Positions 1-5,904 are shown, counted from the first letter of the stretch. The stretch: 7,839 bases of DNA from an uncultured Porphyromonadaceae bacterium (GCA_947177595.1 CAMWUZ010000073.1:1-7839); one strand, 5' to 3'. Numbers and translations: made by a program. The notes: generated by a model not told the origin, from the letters alone.

Positions 1-525
1 AACTATGCGTTCTATCCTATTGTTATCGCCGATAGCAGGGCACCACGAGATGGTAGATTTATTGAAAGGATAGGTTCTTATAATCCGAACACTAATCCTG
101 CTACAATAACATTGAACTTCGAACGGGCTTTGTATTGGATTAACGTTGGCGCACAGCCTACCGACACTGTTCGCAGCATCCTTTCCAAAGAAGGCGTTCT
201 TCTCATGAAGCATCTTCAGGGTGGCGTGAAGAAAGGCGCATTTGACGAAGCTGAGGCTCAGCGTCGTTTCGAGGCTTGGAAAAACAAAAAACAGGCTGCC
301 GTTGATGCTCTCAAAACATCTATGGCTGATGCCAAGGAACTTGCCGCAAAACAGCGTCTTGCTGACGAAGAGGCTAAGAACAAGGCAAAGGCTGAGCTCG
401 TAGCTAAAAAGAAAGCTGATATCGCTGCCGCTAAAGCTGAGGCTGAAGCTGCTGCAAATGCCGAGGCACAGGAAACCGAAGCACCTGCTGCTGAAGAGGC
501 ACCTGCTGCTGAAGTTGCTGAGTAA
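1..525 (+). CDS. rpsP: 30S ribosomal protein S16, 5' end missing
   Basis: Component of the small ribosomal subunit that binds 16S rRNA during 30S assembly. The reading frame is open from base 1, and the first visible residues (NYAFYPIVIADSRAPRDGRF, followed by IERIGSYNPNTNP) are the conserved S16 core; roughly the first 15 residues (usually M-x-x-x-IRLQRHGRK) lie left of the window. 174 residues are visible. After the core (to about residue 95) comes a long charged tail rich in Ala, Lys and Glu that looks coiled-coil or disordered and ends in a duplicated APAAE unit. Such extended tails are familiar in Bacteroidota S16 proteins, whereas the Proteobacterial protein is only about 80 residues. 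A strong hairpin terminator follows 30 bases after the stop, so this is the last gene of its transcript. Identity is secure; the function of the tail is unknown. Confidence 0.96.
   Translation, partial: NYAFYPIVIADSRAPRDGRFIERIGSYNPNTNPATITLNFERALYWINVGAQPTDTVRSILSKEGVLLMKHLQGGVKKGAFDEAEAQRRFEAWKNKKQAAVDALKTSMADAKELAAKQRLADEEAKNKAKAELVAKKKADIAAAKAEAEAAANAEAQETEAPAAEEAPAAEVAE
481..516 (+). repeat. 18-bp tandem duplication in the rpsP tail
   Basis: Two adjacent 18-bp units (481-498 and 499-516) share their first 16 bases exactly and encode APAAEE followed by APAAEV at the C-terminus of S16. The identity extends to codon choice, which points to recent slippage or duplication rather than protein-level selection. 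Copy number could vary between strains. Confidence 0.85.
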
Positions 526-554
526 TCGGCGCGTAACGATAGCAAGAAAAATCA

Positions 555-592
555 ACGCCGGAAAGGGTTATCCTTTTCCGGCGTATTTTTTT
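555..592 (+). terminator. Intrinsic terminator of rpsP, probably bidirectional
   Basis: Bases 555-567 pair with 572-584 in a 13-bp GC-rich stem (one G-T pair) around a 4-nt loop. A run of seven T (586-592) follows on the + strand. On the opposite strand the stem is followed by TTGATTTTTC, a fair T-tract, and the stem starts six bases after the stop of the convergent yqgE-family gene. The T-run on the + strand overlaps that gene's stop codon. One hairpin therefore probably ends both transcripts. Confidence 0.88.
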
Positions 593-1193
593 AATTGGAG
601 TGGATATTGACAGGGTGATACAGCCATCCGCGCAAATTATCTCCCGCTCGTCTCACTGCCGTGTGCCAGTATGAGTCATCATCCTCTTTTAGTAACTCTG
701 AAGCAGCCGGTGGAGAAATTACAACCCACGTATTGCCTTTTATCTCATCATCAAGCTGAGCGGGACTCCAGCCGCTGTAGCCGATAAAGAATCTGATGCA
801 TTCATCTATCGGATAGCCGGAATTTACGTATTCAGTCATTTTTTCAAAATTCCCCCCGATATACAGTCCCGGTGCAACCTCTCTGCTGCCTGGAATTAGA
901 TCTCCCAATGTATGAAGATAATACAAGCGGTCGCAAGACATCGGACCGCCGCAATACACTCTTATCGGTTCTTCAATCTTGATCTCTTTCAGCAGTTCCT
1001 GAAGAGTATAGTTGGTGGAGTGGTTCATGACGATACCCATGGCTGTGCCATGTTCCTCATATTCGATAAGGCATATTACCGAATGGGTAAAGTATTGGTC
1101 GCGGAGAAACGGTTCGGCAAGCAACAGCTTACCTGCAGCCGGTTTTTCACCGGGTATGTCAATATTGAAAAGTAATTTATTTATATTCGTCAT
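591..1193 (-). CDS. YqgE/AlgH family protein (UPF0301)
   Basis: A 200-residue protein, the usual length of the UPF0301 family. The biochemical role of the family is not established; the AlgH name comes from a link to alginate regulation in Pseudomonas. Visible family hallmarks are GKLLLAEPFLRD (residues 21-32), MGIVMN (52-57), YCGGP (80-84), LYIGGNFE (110-117), the block RFFIGYSGWSPAQLDDEI (134-151) followed by NTWVV, and a terminal RGWLYHP. There is no signal peptide, so it should be cytoplasmic. I chose the ATG at 1193 because it puts about 20 residues before the GKLLLAEPF block, as in relatives; an in-frame ATG at 1217 would add eight residues that look unlike the family. It is convergent with rpsP and divergent from the redox operon. 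The family call is firm, the function is not. Confidence 0.93.
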   Translation of the reverse strand: MTNINKLLFNIDIPGEKPAAGKLLLAEPFLRDQYFTHSVICLIEYEEHGTAMGIVMNHSTNYTLQELLKEIKIEEPIRVYCGGPMSCDRLYYLHTLGDLIPGSREVAPGLYIGGNFEKMTEYVNSGYPIDECIRFFIGYSGWSPAQLDDEIKGNTWVVISPPAASELLKEDDDSYWHTAVRRAGDNLRGWLYHPVNIHSN

Positions 1194-1241
1194 ACTCACA
1201 AAAATACAAATAACCATAGTCTTAACAATCTCAAAGCATGT

Positions 1242-1292
1242 CGGTATTCATTGATTTAATTTTTTTTTTAGAAACAAACCGCGGTATTCATT
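1242..1292 (+). repeat. Pair of 11-nt direct repeats upstream of the redox operon
   Basis: CGGTATTCATT occurs exactly at 1242-1252 and again at 1282-1292, 40 bp apart from start to start, with a T10 tract (1260-1269) between them. The right copy ends 23 nt before the -7 box at 1316, that is, at or just upstream of where the -33 element should lie. This placement fits binding sites of an activator or repressor acting on the operon that starts at 1344. No regulator is encoded in the window. Confidence 0.55.
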
Positions 1293-1315
1293 AACTCTTT
1301 GCACCTTGAAATTAC

Positions 1316-1323
1316 TATCTTTG
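1316..1323 (+). promoter_or_regulatory. Candidate -7 promoter box of the redox operon
   Basis: TATCTTTG is a perfect match to the Bacteroidota -7 consensus TAnnTTTG. It lies 20 nt before the ATG at 1344, which would give a short leader of about 12-15 nt. A TTTG at 1298-1301 could be the -33 element, but the 14-nt spacing is shorter than the roughly 17-23 nt usually described, so the -33 contact looks weak. That would fit a promoter needing an activator. Confidence 0.55.
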
Positions 1324-1343
1324 TGACTGTTAGGTTATTTTTT

Positions 1344-2825
1344 ATGTATAAGGTTATCCGAATAGTGCTGGCATCGCTATGTTTTATCGCCATCACATTA
1401 TTATTTCTTGATTTTACCGGCACGGCAGCTTCTCTATGGGGTTGGCTCGCAAAAGTGCAGTTAATTCCGGCAATATTGAGTCTCAATCTTGTAGCACTCG
1501 CAGTGATACTCTTGCTCACAGTGATATTCGGCAGAATATATTGCTCTGTGCTTTGTCCTCTCGGGGTTATGCAGGATTGCATCAACCGTGTACGGGGAAT
1601 GGTAGGCAATAAAAAATCACGAAAAAACCGGTTTGCGTTCAAGCCCGCTCTCGCACCTTTACGCATAGTAATTCTTGCCGCTTTTGTGATTGCGGTCGGA
1701 TGCGGTTTCATGAGTGTAGCGGCTCTTATAGAACCATACAGCGAATATGGAAGAATAGCCTCCACCTTCTTTGCTCCGGTTTATGACTGGTGTAATAATC
1801 TTCTCGCTTCACAGGCTGAATATCATGAAAGCTATCTCTTCTATCATGTTACTCCGCGCGCAGTTATGCTTCCTGCTATTATCCTTGCAGGTATCACTTT
1901 TGTGGTAGTTGCGCTGTTCGCATGGTTTGACGGGCGTGGTTATTGCAATAAAATCTGTCCTGTCGGCACAATTCTCGGCTACTTGAGTAAAGTATCGCTC
2001 CTTAAACCGGTTATCGATAAATCCAAGTGCAACGGATGCCGGAAGTGTGAGCGCAACTGCAAGGCAAGCTGTATCGATGCCAGAAACCATATAATCGATT
2101 ACTCGCGATGTGTTGACTGCATGGATTGTATTGGAAATTGCAGTACCGGAGCTATCCGCTATACTGTTCGCAGAGCCTCTTCTCAGGTTGCCCCGGATGA
2201 ATCGCGTCGTACCTTTATTGCTACCGGACTGGTATTTGCCGGTGCACTTGCAACCAAGGCTGAAGATAAAATTACTGACGGTGGTATCGCGGCAATCATT
2301 CCTAAGCAGAAACCTCAGAGACAAAACCGCATTGCGCCTCCGGGAGCGGTAAGTGTAAGCAATCTTGAGCGTCATTGCACATCCTGTCAGCTTTGTATCA
2401 GTGAATGTCCCAACGGTGTGCTTCGTCCGTCAATGTCGGCAGCAACTTTCATGCAACCGGAAGTGTCGTATGAATACGGCTACTGCCGTCCTGAATGCAC
2501 CCGCTGCTCGGAAGTTTGCCCCGCCGGAGCTATTATCAGGGTAAACAGAGAGGAAAAATCTGTTACTCAGATTGGTCATGCGGTGGTAGATATTGACGTA
2601 TGCTTATCGGCTACCGGGGCGGAGAGTTGTGGTAAATGTTCCCGTACCTGTCCTGCTGAAGCGATAGTAATGGTTGGCAGAGACAAGGATAATGAGGAAT
2701 CACCGTTAATGCCGGTTGTGAATGAAAGTCTGTGTATCGGCTGTGGGGCTTGTGAGAATCTATGTCCCGTGAGTCCTCTGAGTGCCATTCATGTTGAGGG
2801 GCATAGTGTTCACCGTAAAATTTAA
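1344..2825 (+). CDS. NapH-NapG-like fused membrane polyferredoxin with up to six [4Fe-4S] clusters
   Basis: A 493-residue electron-transfer protein that reads like NapH joined to NapG. The NapH-like half has four predicted membrane segments (about 4-22, 43-63, 106-129, 172-194) with the hallmark CSVLCP (C67, C71) and CNKICPVG (C201, C205) motifs after segments 2 and 4. Two ferredoxin motifs follow: C229/C232/C235/C239 and C256/C259/C262/C266. A twin-arginine-like sequence SRRTF (288-291) with a short hydrophobic stretch to about 303 comes next, then a NapG/MauM-like half with the PPGA box (332-335) and four cysteine groups: C345/348/351/355, C381/385/388/392, C420/429/432/436 and C464/467/470/474. 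Known NapGH passes electrons from quinol to periplasmic nitrate reductase. The start at 1344 is chosen because an upstream in-frame TTG (1299) would lie before the promoter box. No napA, napB or napC is visible, so I infer a different acceptor, most likely the next gene product. Confidence 0.88.
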   Translation: MYKVIRIVLASLCFIAITLLFLDFTGTAASLWGWLAKVQLIPAILSLNLVALAVILLLTVIFGRIYCSVLCPLGVMQDCINRVRGMVGNKKSRKNRFAFKPALAPLRIVILAAFVIAVGCGFMSVAALIEPYSEYGRIASTFFAPVYDWCNNLLASQAEYHESYLFYHVTPRAVMLPAIILAGITFVVVALFAWFDGRGYCNKICPVGTILGYLSKVSLLKPVIDKSKCNGCRKCERNCKASCIDARNHIIDYSRCVDCMDCIGNCSTGAIRYTVRRASSQVAPDESRRTFIATGLVFAGALATKAEDKITDGGIAAIIPKQKPQRQNRIAPPGAVSVSNLERHCTSCQLCISECPNGVLRPSMSAATFMQPEVSYEYGYCRPECTRCSEVCPAGAIIRVNREEKSVTQIGHAVVDIDVCLSATGAESCGKCSRTCPAEAIVMVGRDKDNEESPLMPVVNESLCIGCGACENLCPVSPLSAIHVEGHSVHRKI

Positions 2826-2829
2826 GGAA

Positions 2830-4227
2830 ATGAAGACTGACAGAAAAAATATAGATCGTCGCAGCTTTCTGAAATATATGGGTGCCGGTGCGGCACTCGT
2901 GGCTGCAGGATGCGTCCGGTCAAATAAGAACGATGATATCTCCACTACCGGTGGTACAGGAGCAGGAGAAGGTGAGATGACATATCGCACGAATCCTAAA
3001 ACAGGAGATAAGGTATCGATTTTAGGTTACGGCTGTATGAGGCTGCCGACTCTACCCGGAGCAGAACCGGGTCAGGCTGCCGAGATTGATCAGGAATCGG
3101 TGAATGAGTTGGTGGATTACGCTCTGGAGCATGGAGTAAACTACTTTGATACATCTCCCGCTTATTGTCAGGGTAAGAGTGAAGGCTCTATGGGGATTGC
3201 CCTGAGCCGTCATCCGCGTGACAGCTATTATATCGCCACCAAGTTGAGCAATTTCGCTCCGCAGACCTGGAGCCGGGATAAGTCGATAGCCATGTATCAC
3301 AATTCGCTCAAAGAGTTGAAAACCGACTACATAGATTATATGCTTCTCCATGCGATCGGTATGGGAGGGATGGAATCCTACAACGGCAGATATGTTGATA
3401 ATGGTATTCTTGATTTTCTCGCGGCTGAACGTGATGCGGGCAGAATCAAAAATCTGGGTTTTTCATATCACGGAGATATAGCGGTTTTCGATCATCTGCT
3501 TTCAATGCACGATAAATATAAATGGGATTTTGTGCAGATTCAGCTCAATTATGTTGATTGGCTTCATGCAAAGGAAGTCAATCCCCGTAATACCGATGCC
3601 GAATATCTCTATAATGGGTTGAAGAAGAGAAATATACCGGCTGTGATTATGGAACCGCTTCTCGGCGGAAGACTTGCGAGTGTCAACAATCACATCGCGG
3701 CGGGAATGAAGCAGCGCAGACCGGATGACAGCATCGCTTCATGGGCGTTTCGTTTCGCCGGATCACCGGACGGGGTGCTGACAGTGTTGAGCGGAATGAC
3801 CTATATGGATCATCTTAAAGACAATCTGCGCACATATTCTCCGCTTGAACCTCTGACTGATAGCGAGCTGGAGTTTCTTGAAACAACCGCAAAAGAGATT
3901 CTTTCTTATCCAACAGTGGCTTGCAATGACTGCAAATATTGTATGCCCTGTCCTTATGGTCTTGATATTCCGGGTATCCTCACTCATTATAATAAATGTG
4001 TGAATGAAGGCAATGTGCCATCCGGCAAAAATGATCCCGATTATGCGAAAGCGAAACGAGCTTTTCTTGTCGGGTATGACAGGGCAGTGCCCCGTCTCCG
4101 CCAGGCAAACCATTGTATAGCGTGCGGCAAGTGTAAGCCACATTGTCCCCAGGCGATTGATATTCCGGCGCAGATGGCGCGCATAGATGCCTTTGTAGAG
4201 AGCTTGAAACAGGATACTTTGGCATGA
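2830..4227 (+). CDS. Twin-arginine lipoprotein: aldo/keto reductase with two C-terminal [4Fe-4S] motifs
   Basis: A 465-residue protein of the COG1453-type aldo/keto reductases. The N-terminus has a twin-arginine motif DRRSFLK (9-15), a hydrophobic stretch and a lipobox VAAGC ending at C28, then a Gly/Thr-rich linker to about 50. This implies Tat export as a folded protein and lipid anchoring. The TIM-barrel domain keeps all four classic catalytic residues: D107 and Y112 (FDTSPAY), K138 (ATKLS) and H174 (LLHAIG). The C-terminus has C365/368/371/374 (CxxCxxCxxCP) and C429/432/435/439 (CxxCxxCxxxCP), enough for two clusters. The ATG at 2830 is four bases after the previous stop and preceded by AAGGAA; the start codon at 2782 lies inside the upstream gene. 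Its stop overlaps the next ATG. The substrate is unknown. I infer electrons arrive from the NapHG-like partner rather than from free NAD(P)H, which is not expected outside the cytoplasm. Confidence 0.88.
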   Translation: MKTDRKNIDRRSFLKYMGAGAALVAAGCVRSNKNDDISTTGGTGAGEGEMTYRTNPKTGDKVSILGYGCMRLPTLPGAEPGQAAEIDQESVNELVDYALEHGVNYFDTSPAYCQGKSEGSMGIALSRHPRDSYYIATKLSNFAPQTWSRDKSIAMYHNSLKELKTDYIDYMLLHAIGMGGMESYNGRYVDNGILDFLAAERDAGRIKNLGFSYHGDIAVFDHLLSMHDKYKWDFVQIQLNYVDWLHAKEVNPRNTDAEYLYNGLKKRNIPAVIMEPLLGGRLASVNNHIAAGMKQRRPDDSIASWAFRFAGSPDGVLTVLSGMTYMDHLKDNLRTYSPLEPLTDSELEFLETTAKEILSYPTVACNDCKYCMPCPYGLDIPGILTHYNKCVNEGNVPSGKNDPDYAKAKRAFLVGYDRAVPRLRQANHCIACGKCKPHCPQAIDIPAQMARIDAFVESLKQDTLA

Positions 4228-4655
4228 CGGAAGCGGCTGAGATTCTTACGTCCGGAAATTATTCTCTGGTTGTGGTGAGTTCTTCAGGCAAGGTTTTGAC
4301 TTTTACCGGCAGGGGAGTGTCAGACCTTTATAAACTGTATAAGAATAGTCAGGAGTTTCTTTATTCCGGTAGCATCGCGGACAAGGTTATCGGTTACGGA
4401 GCTGCAGTATTAATGGTTGCGGCTGGTGTGGATAAGGTTTATACTCCGGTTATCAGTCGCGATGCCGCACAGCTTTTTCAGGATACCGGCATTCAGTTTG
4501 AAGCGGGAGAAATTACTGAATATATTGTAAATCGCAGCGGTACAGGGCGATGTCCTTTGGAAGAGCGGCTGATGCAGATGAAAGAGCGGAGTATAGCCGA
4601 CAAGATTGAAGAAATTGAGAGATTTGTTACAAATCTATGGCTAAATAAAGGTTAA
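4224..4655 (+). CDS. DUF1893 family protein (deaminase-like fold)
   Basis: A 143-residue protein with the DUF1893 pattern: an N-terminal strand-turn-strand segment (NYSLVVVSSSGKVLTFTGRG, 12-31), the conserved ADKVIGYGAAVLMVAAGV block (52-69), PVISRDAAQLF (75-85) and INRT/VNRS-like VNRSGTGRCPLE (102-113). DUF1893 is known to adopt a cytidine-deaminase-like fold with no established activity. This member has no histidine and only one cysteine (C110), so it cannot form the usual deaminase zinc site. There is no signal peptide, so it is cytoplasmic, unlike the exported reductase before it. The residues after about 115 form a charged, probably helical tail. The ATG overlaps the reductase stop (ATGA), implying translational coupling and a shared job. 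I infer an accessory, sensing or maturation role; the sequence does not show which. Confidence 0.85.
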   Translation: MTEAAEILTSGNYSLVVVSSSGKVLTFTGRGVSDLYKLYKNSQEFLYSGSIADKVIGYGAAVLMVAAGVDKVYTPVISRDAAQLFQDTGIQFEAGEITEYIVNRSGTGRCPLEERLMQMKERSIADKIEEIERFVTNLWLNKG

Positions 4656-4752
4656 AATTCAACTACACATAGATGGGGGATGTGTGCATAAATGCTGTTT
4701 GTTGTCTGATTATTAATTATTTAATACGCATAGTGATGTGTTTGGTTGAATT
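4656..4752 (+). repeat. Long-range inverted repeat directly after the redox operon
   Basis: AATTCAAC (4656-4663) pairs with GTTGAATT (4745-4752), and ACACAT (4665-4670) pairs with ATGTGT (4736-4741), giving an 8-bp plus 6-bp stem broken by a small 1/3-nt internal loop. The left arm begins on the base after the stop codon. The 65-nt loop holds a second ATGTGT (4680-4685) that could pair with ACACAT instead, and a small AT hairpin (4712-4725). No T-run follows, so a standard terminator is unlikely; 3'-end protection, processing or a switch is possible. Confidence 0.45.
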
Positions 4753-4956
4753 GTTAATTATGGGTCTAAAATTATACGAATATTTACATTTATAAACGTT
4801 TTCTGAAGTGTTTTAAAGTTAACAACTTGAATTTAGTGGGCTGGCAACTTGGACAGACTAAAGTATATAATTCGGTTTTAACATTTCATTACAACTGGTA
4901 GCATTTTATTACGTTTTACGCAAATAAAGGCTTAAAAATAAGCGGCTATTAATTTG
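4753..4956. other. AT-rich intergenic stretch upstream of the NlpC/P60 gene
   Basis: Together with the inverted repeat this makes a 327-nt gap without a credible gene. Two short repeat pairs are visible: CAACTTG at 4823-4829 and 4845-4851 (22 bp apart), and CATTTCATTAC at 4882-4892 with CATTTTATTAC at 4902-4912 (10 of 11 identical, 20 bp apart). Both spacings are about two helical turns and might be regulator sites, but the base composition makes chance repeats common. I see no RNA gene or terminator here. Confidence 0.4.
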
Positions 4957-4964
4957 TAATTTTG
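4957..4964 (+). promoter_or_regulatory. Candidate -7 promoter box of the NlpC/P60 gene
   Basis: TAATTTTG matches TAnnTTTG and ends 18 nt before the ATG at 4983, the same spacing as the other boxes in this window. No TTG is found at the expected -33 distance; the nearest candidate is TTA at 4932-4934. Confidence 0.5.
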
Positions 4965-4982
4965 CAGTGCAAATAAGTAATT

Positions 4983-5615
4983 ATGACACTACACAGAACT
5001 ATACTATCTCTGACAATCGCGGTATGCGCGGGATTTAATTTCCAAGCCTCGGCTGTGGAAAATGAAAGCGAGGTTGCAGCTGACAATTTTATGGAGGATT
5101 GGTGCATTGGTTCTGAAGATGTGGTGATGCCCTCTCTTGAAGAGCTGCTTGGTGAACCGATCGATGATTTTGATGATCTTGATGATTTCTCGGAAGTTCT
5201 TGAAGAACTGATTGATTTTTCCAAAACTTTTATAGGTACACGATACAGATTAGGCGCTACCGGTCCAACTGCATTTGATTGCTCAGGTTTTACAGGTTAT
5301 GTGTTCCGTAGTTTCGGATTTAAACTGCTGAGAGATTCCCGCTCACAGGGCACTCAGGGTGTGCGCGTAAGTACAAATGAAGCTCAACCTGGCGATCTGA
5401 TATTCTTCTCCGGACGTAGTGCCGGTAAAAATATCGGTCACGTGGGTATTGTCATAGAGCCTGCAGATGAGAACGGTAATGTCAAATTCATTCATGCGTC
5501 TACATCGAATGGTGTGAGAATAGATAGTTCTGACGAGGCTTATTATGCCAAACGTTTCTTAGGCATTCGCCGTATTGTCGATGATTTCGGTGACGAAATT
5601 GCCTTGAATTCTTAA
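4983..5615 (+). CDS. Secreted NlpC/P60 family cysteine peptidase
   Basis: A 210-residue cell-wall hydrolase candidate; NlpC/P60 enzymes typically cut peptide bonds in peptidoglycan stems, commonly between D-Glu and the diamino acid. Residues 1-24 form a Sec signal peptide with a likely cut after ASA. There is no lipobox, so the product should be soluble in the periplasm or secreted. Residues 25-80 are an acidic spacer, with a cluster DDFDDLDDF at 61-69. The catalytic domain starts at about 81 (FIGTRYRLGATGP) and holds the full triad: C100 in DCSGF, H153 in GHVGIV and H171 in FIHAS. The GDLIFF segment (137-142) is also typical. No SH3 or LysM domain is present, so wall targeting must come from elsewhere. 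It appears to be a single-gene transcript from the -7 box at 4957 and is convergent with the small gene that follows, with nine bases between stops. Confidence 0.92.
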   Translation: MTLHRTILSLTIAVCAGFNFQASAVENESEVAADNFMEDWCIGSEDVVMPSLEELLGEPIDDFDDLDDFSEVLEELIDFSKTFIGTRYRLGATGPTAFDCSGFTGYVFRSFGFKLLRDSRSQGTQGVRVSTNEAQPGDLIFFSGRSAGKNIGHVGIVIEPADENGNVKFIHASTSNGVRIDSSDEAYYAKRFLGIRRIVDDFGDEIALNS

Positions 5616-5624
5616 ATCAAAGAA

Positions 5625-5876
5625 TTAGAAAAGAGTCAGCTGAACTGCGCGGGGACGTGGTTTGAGAATTATGTTACGCTGCTGTCTCCATCCTTGTGTG
5701 CCGTTTCGCAGGTTGATAGTAAGCATTCCGATAGTATTTTTCACAACTGATTTGATTCGGTTTATTATTTCTGCAATAGATGAAACTCCGCTTAGTGTGA
5801 GAGATGCAATAGCTGTTCCACGCTGGCTTATTGTAGCGTAAAGAATGTCTGAGGTAAGAATTGTTGCCATAATCAT
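5625..5876 (-). CDS. Small basic protein of unknown function
   Basis: An 83-residue frame (81 if the second ATG at 5870 is used) that I cannot assign to a named family. It has no signal peptide or membrane segment. It is markedly basic (about ten Lys/Arg against two acidic residues). It seems to have an N-terminal beta segment (ATILTSDILYATISQRG), a Ser/Ile-rich helix (SSIAEIINRIKSVVKN), then strands around TINLRNGTQGWRQQRNIIL and a Pro/Arg tail, PRPRAVQLTLF. The GTQGW patch and positive charge would suit nucleic-acid binding, but that is a guess. A perfect -7 box at 5896-5903 on the same strand lies 19 nt before the ATG at 5876, which supports a real gene and this start; a longer frame from 5933 would begin upstream of that box. 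It lies downstream of the GH20 gene on the same strand but seems to have its own promoter. Confidence 0.6.
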   Translation of the reverse strand: MIMATILTSDILYATISQRGTAIASLTLSGVSSIAEIINRIKSVVKNTIGMLTINLRNGTQGWRQQRNIILKPRPRAVQLTLF

Positions 5877-5895
5877 GTAGTTTTTAATTGTATGG

Positions 5896-5903
5896 CAAAG
5901 ATA
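5896..5903 (-). promoter_or_regulatory. Candidate -7 promoter box of the small basic gene
   Basis: Read on the minus strand this is TATCTTTG, the same octamer as at 1316-1323 and a perfect TAnnTTTG. It lies 19 nt before the ATG at 5876. The adjacent hairpin (5905-5941) covers the whole -33 region, where no TTG is seen, so this promoter may be occluded or regulated by that dyad. Confidence 0.5.
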
Positions 5904-5904
5904 A

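Noticed and set aside
1199..1206. TATTTTTG on the minus strand as promoter for the yqgE-family gene
   Set aside because: It ends only five bases before the ATG at 1193, much closer than the 18-20 nt seen for the other three boxes, and no -33 element is at the right distance; it would need a leaderless transcript.
1299..1343. A longer start for the NapHG-like protein at the TTG at 1299
   Set aside because: The added 15 codons cover the -7 promoter box at 1316-1323, so they would not be on the transcript; the ATG at 1344 fits both the box spacing and NapH's first membrane segment.
1809..2375. A 188-codon open frame antisense to the polyferredoxin gene
   Set aside because: The + strand here encodes several conserved cysteine motifs and the NapG-like junction; the antisense protein has no recognisable domain, so it is a shadow of the coding strand.
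1344..2825. Calling the polyferredoxin part of a periplasmic nitrate reductase (nap) operon
   Set aside because: No NapA, NapB, NapC, NapD or NapF-like gene is present in the window, and the co-transcribed partner is an aldo/keto reductase.
5607..5626. 7-bp hairpin AATTCTT/AAGAATT between the convergent NlpC and small-gene stops, as a bidirectional terminator
   Set aside because: The stem is almost entirely A-T and no T-run follows on either strand, so stable termination is unlikely; its location at the convergent ends is the only support.
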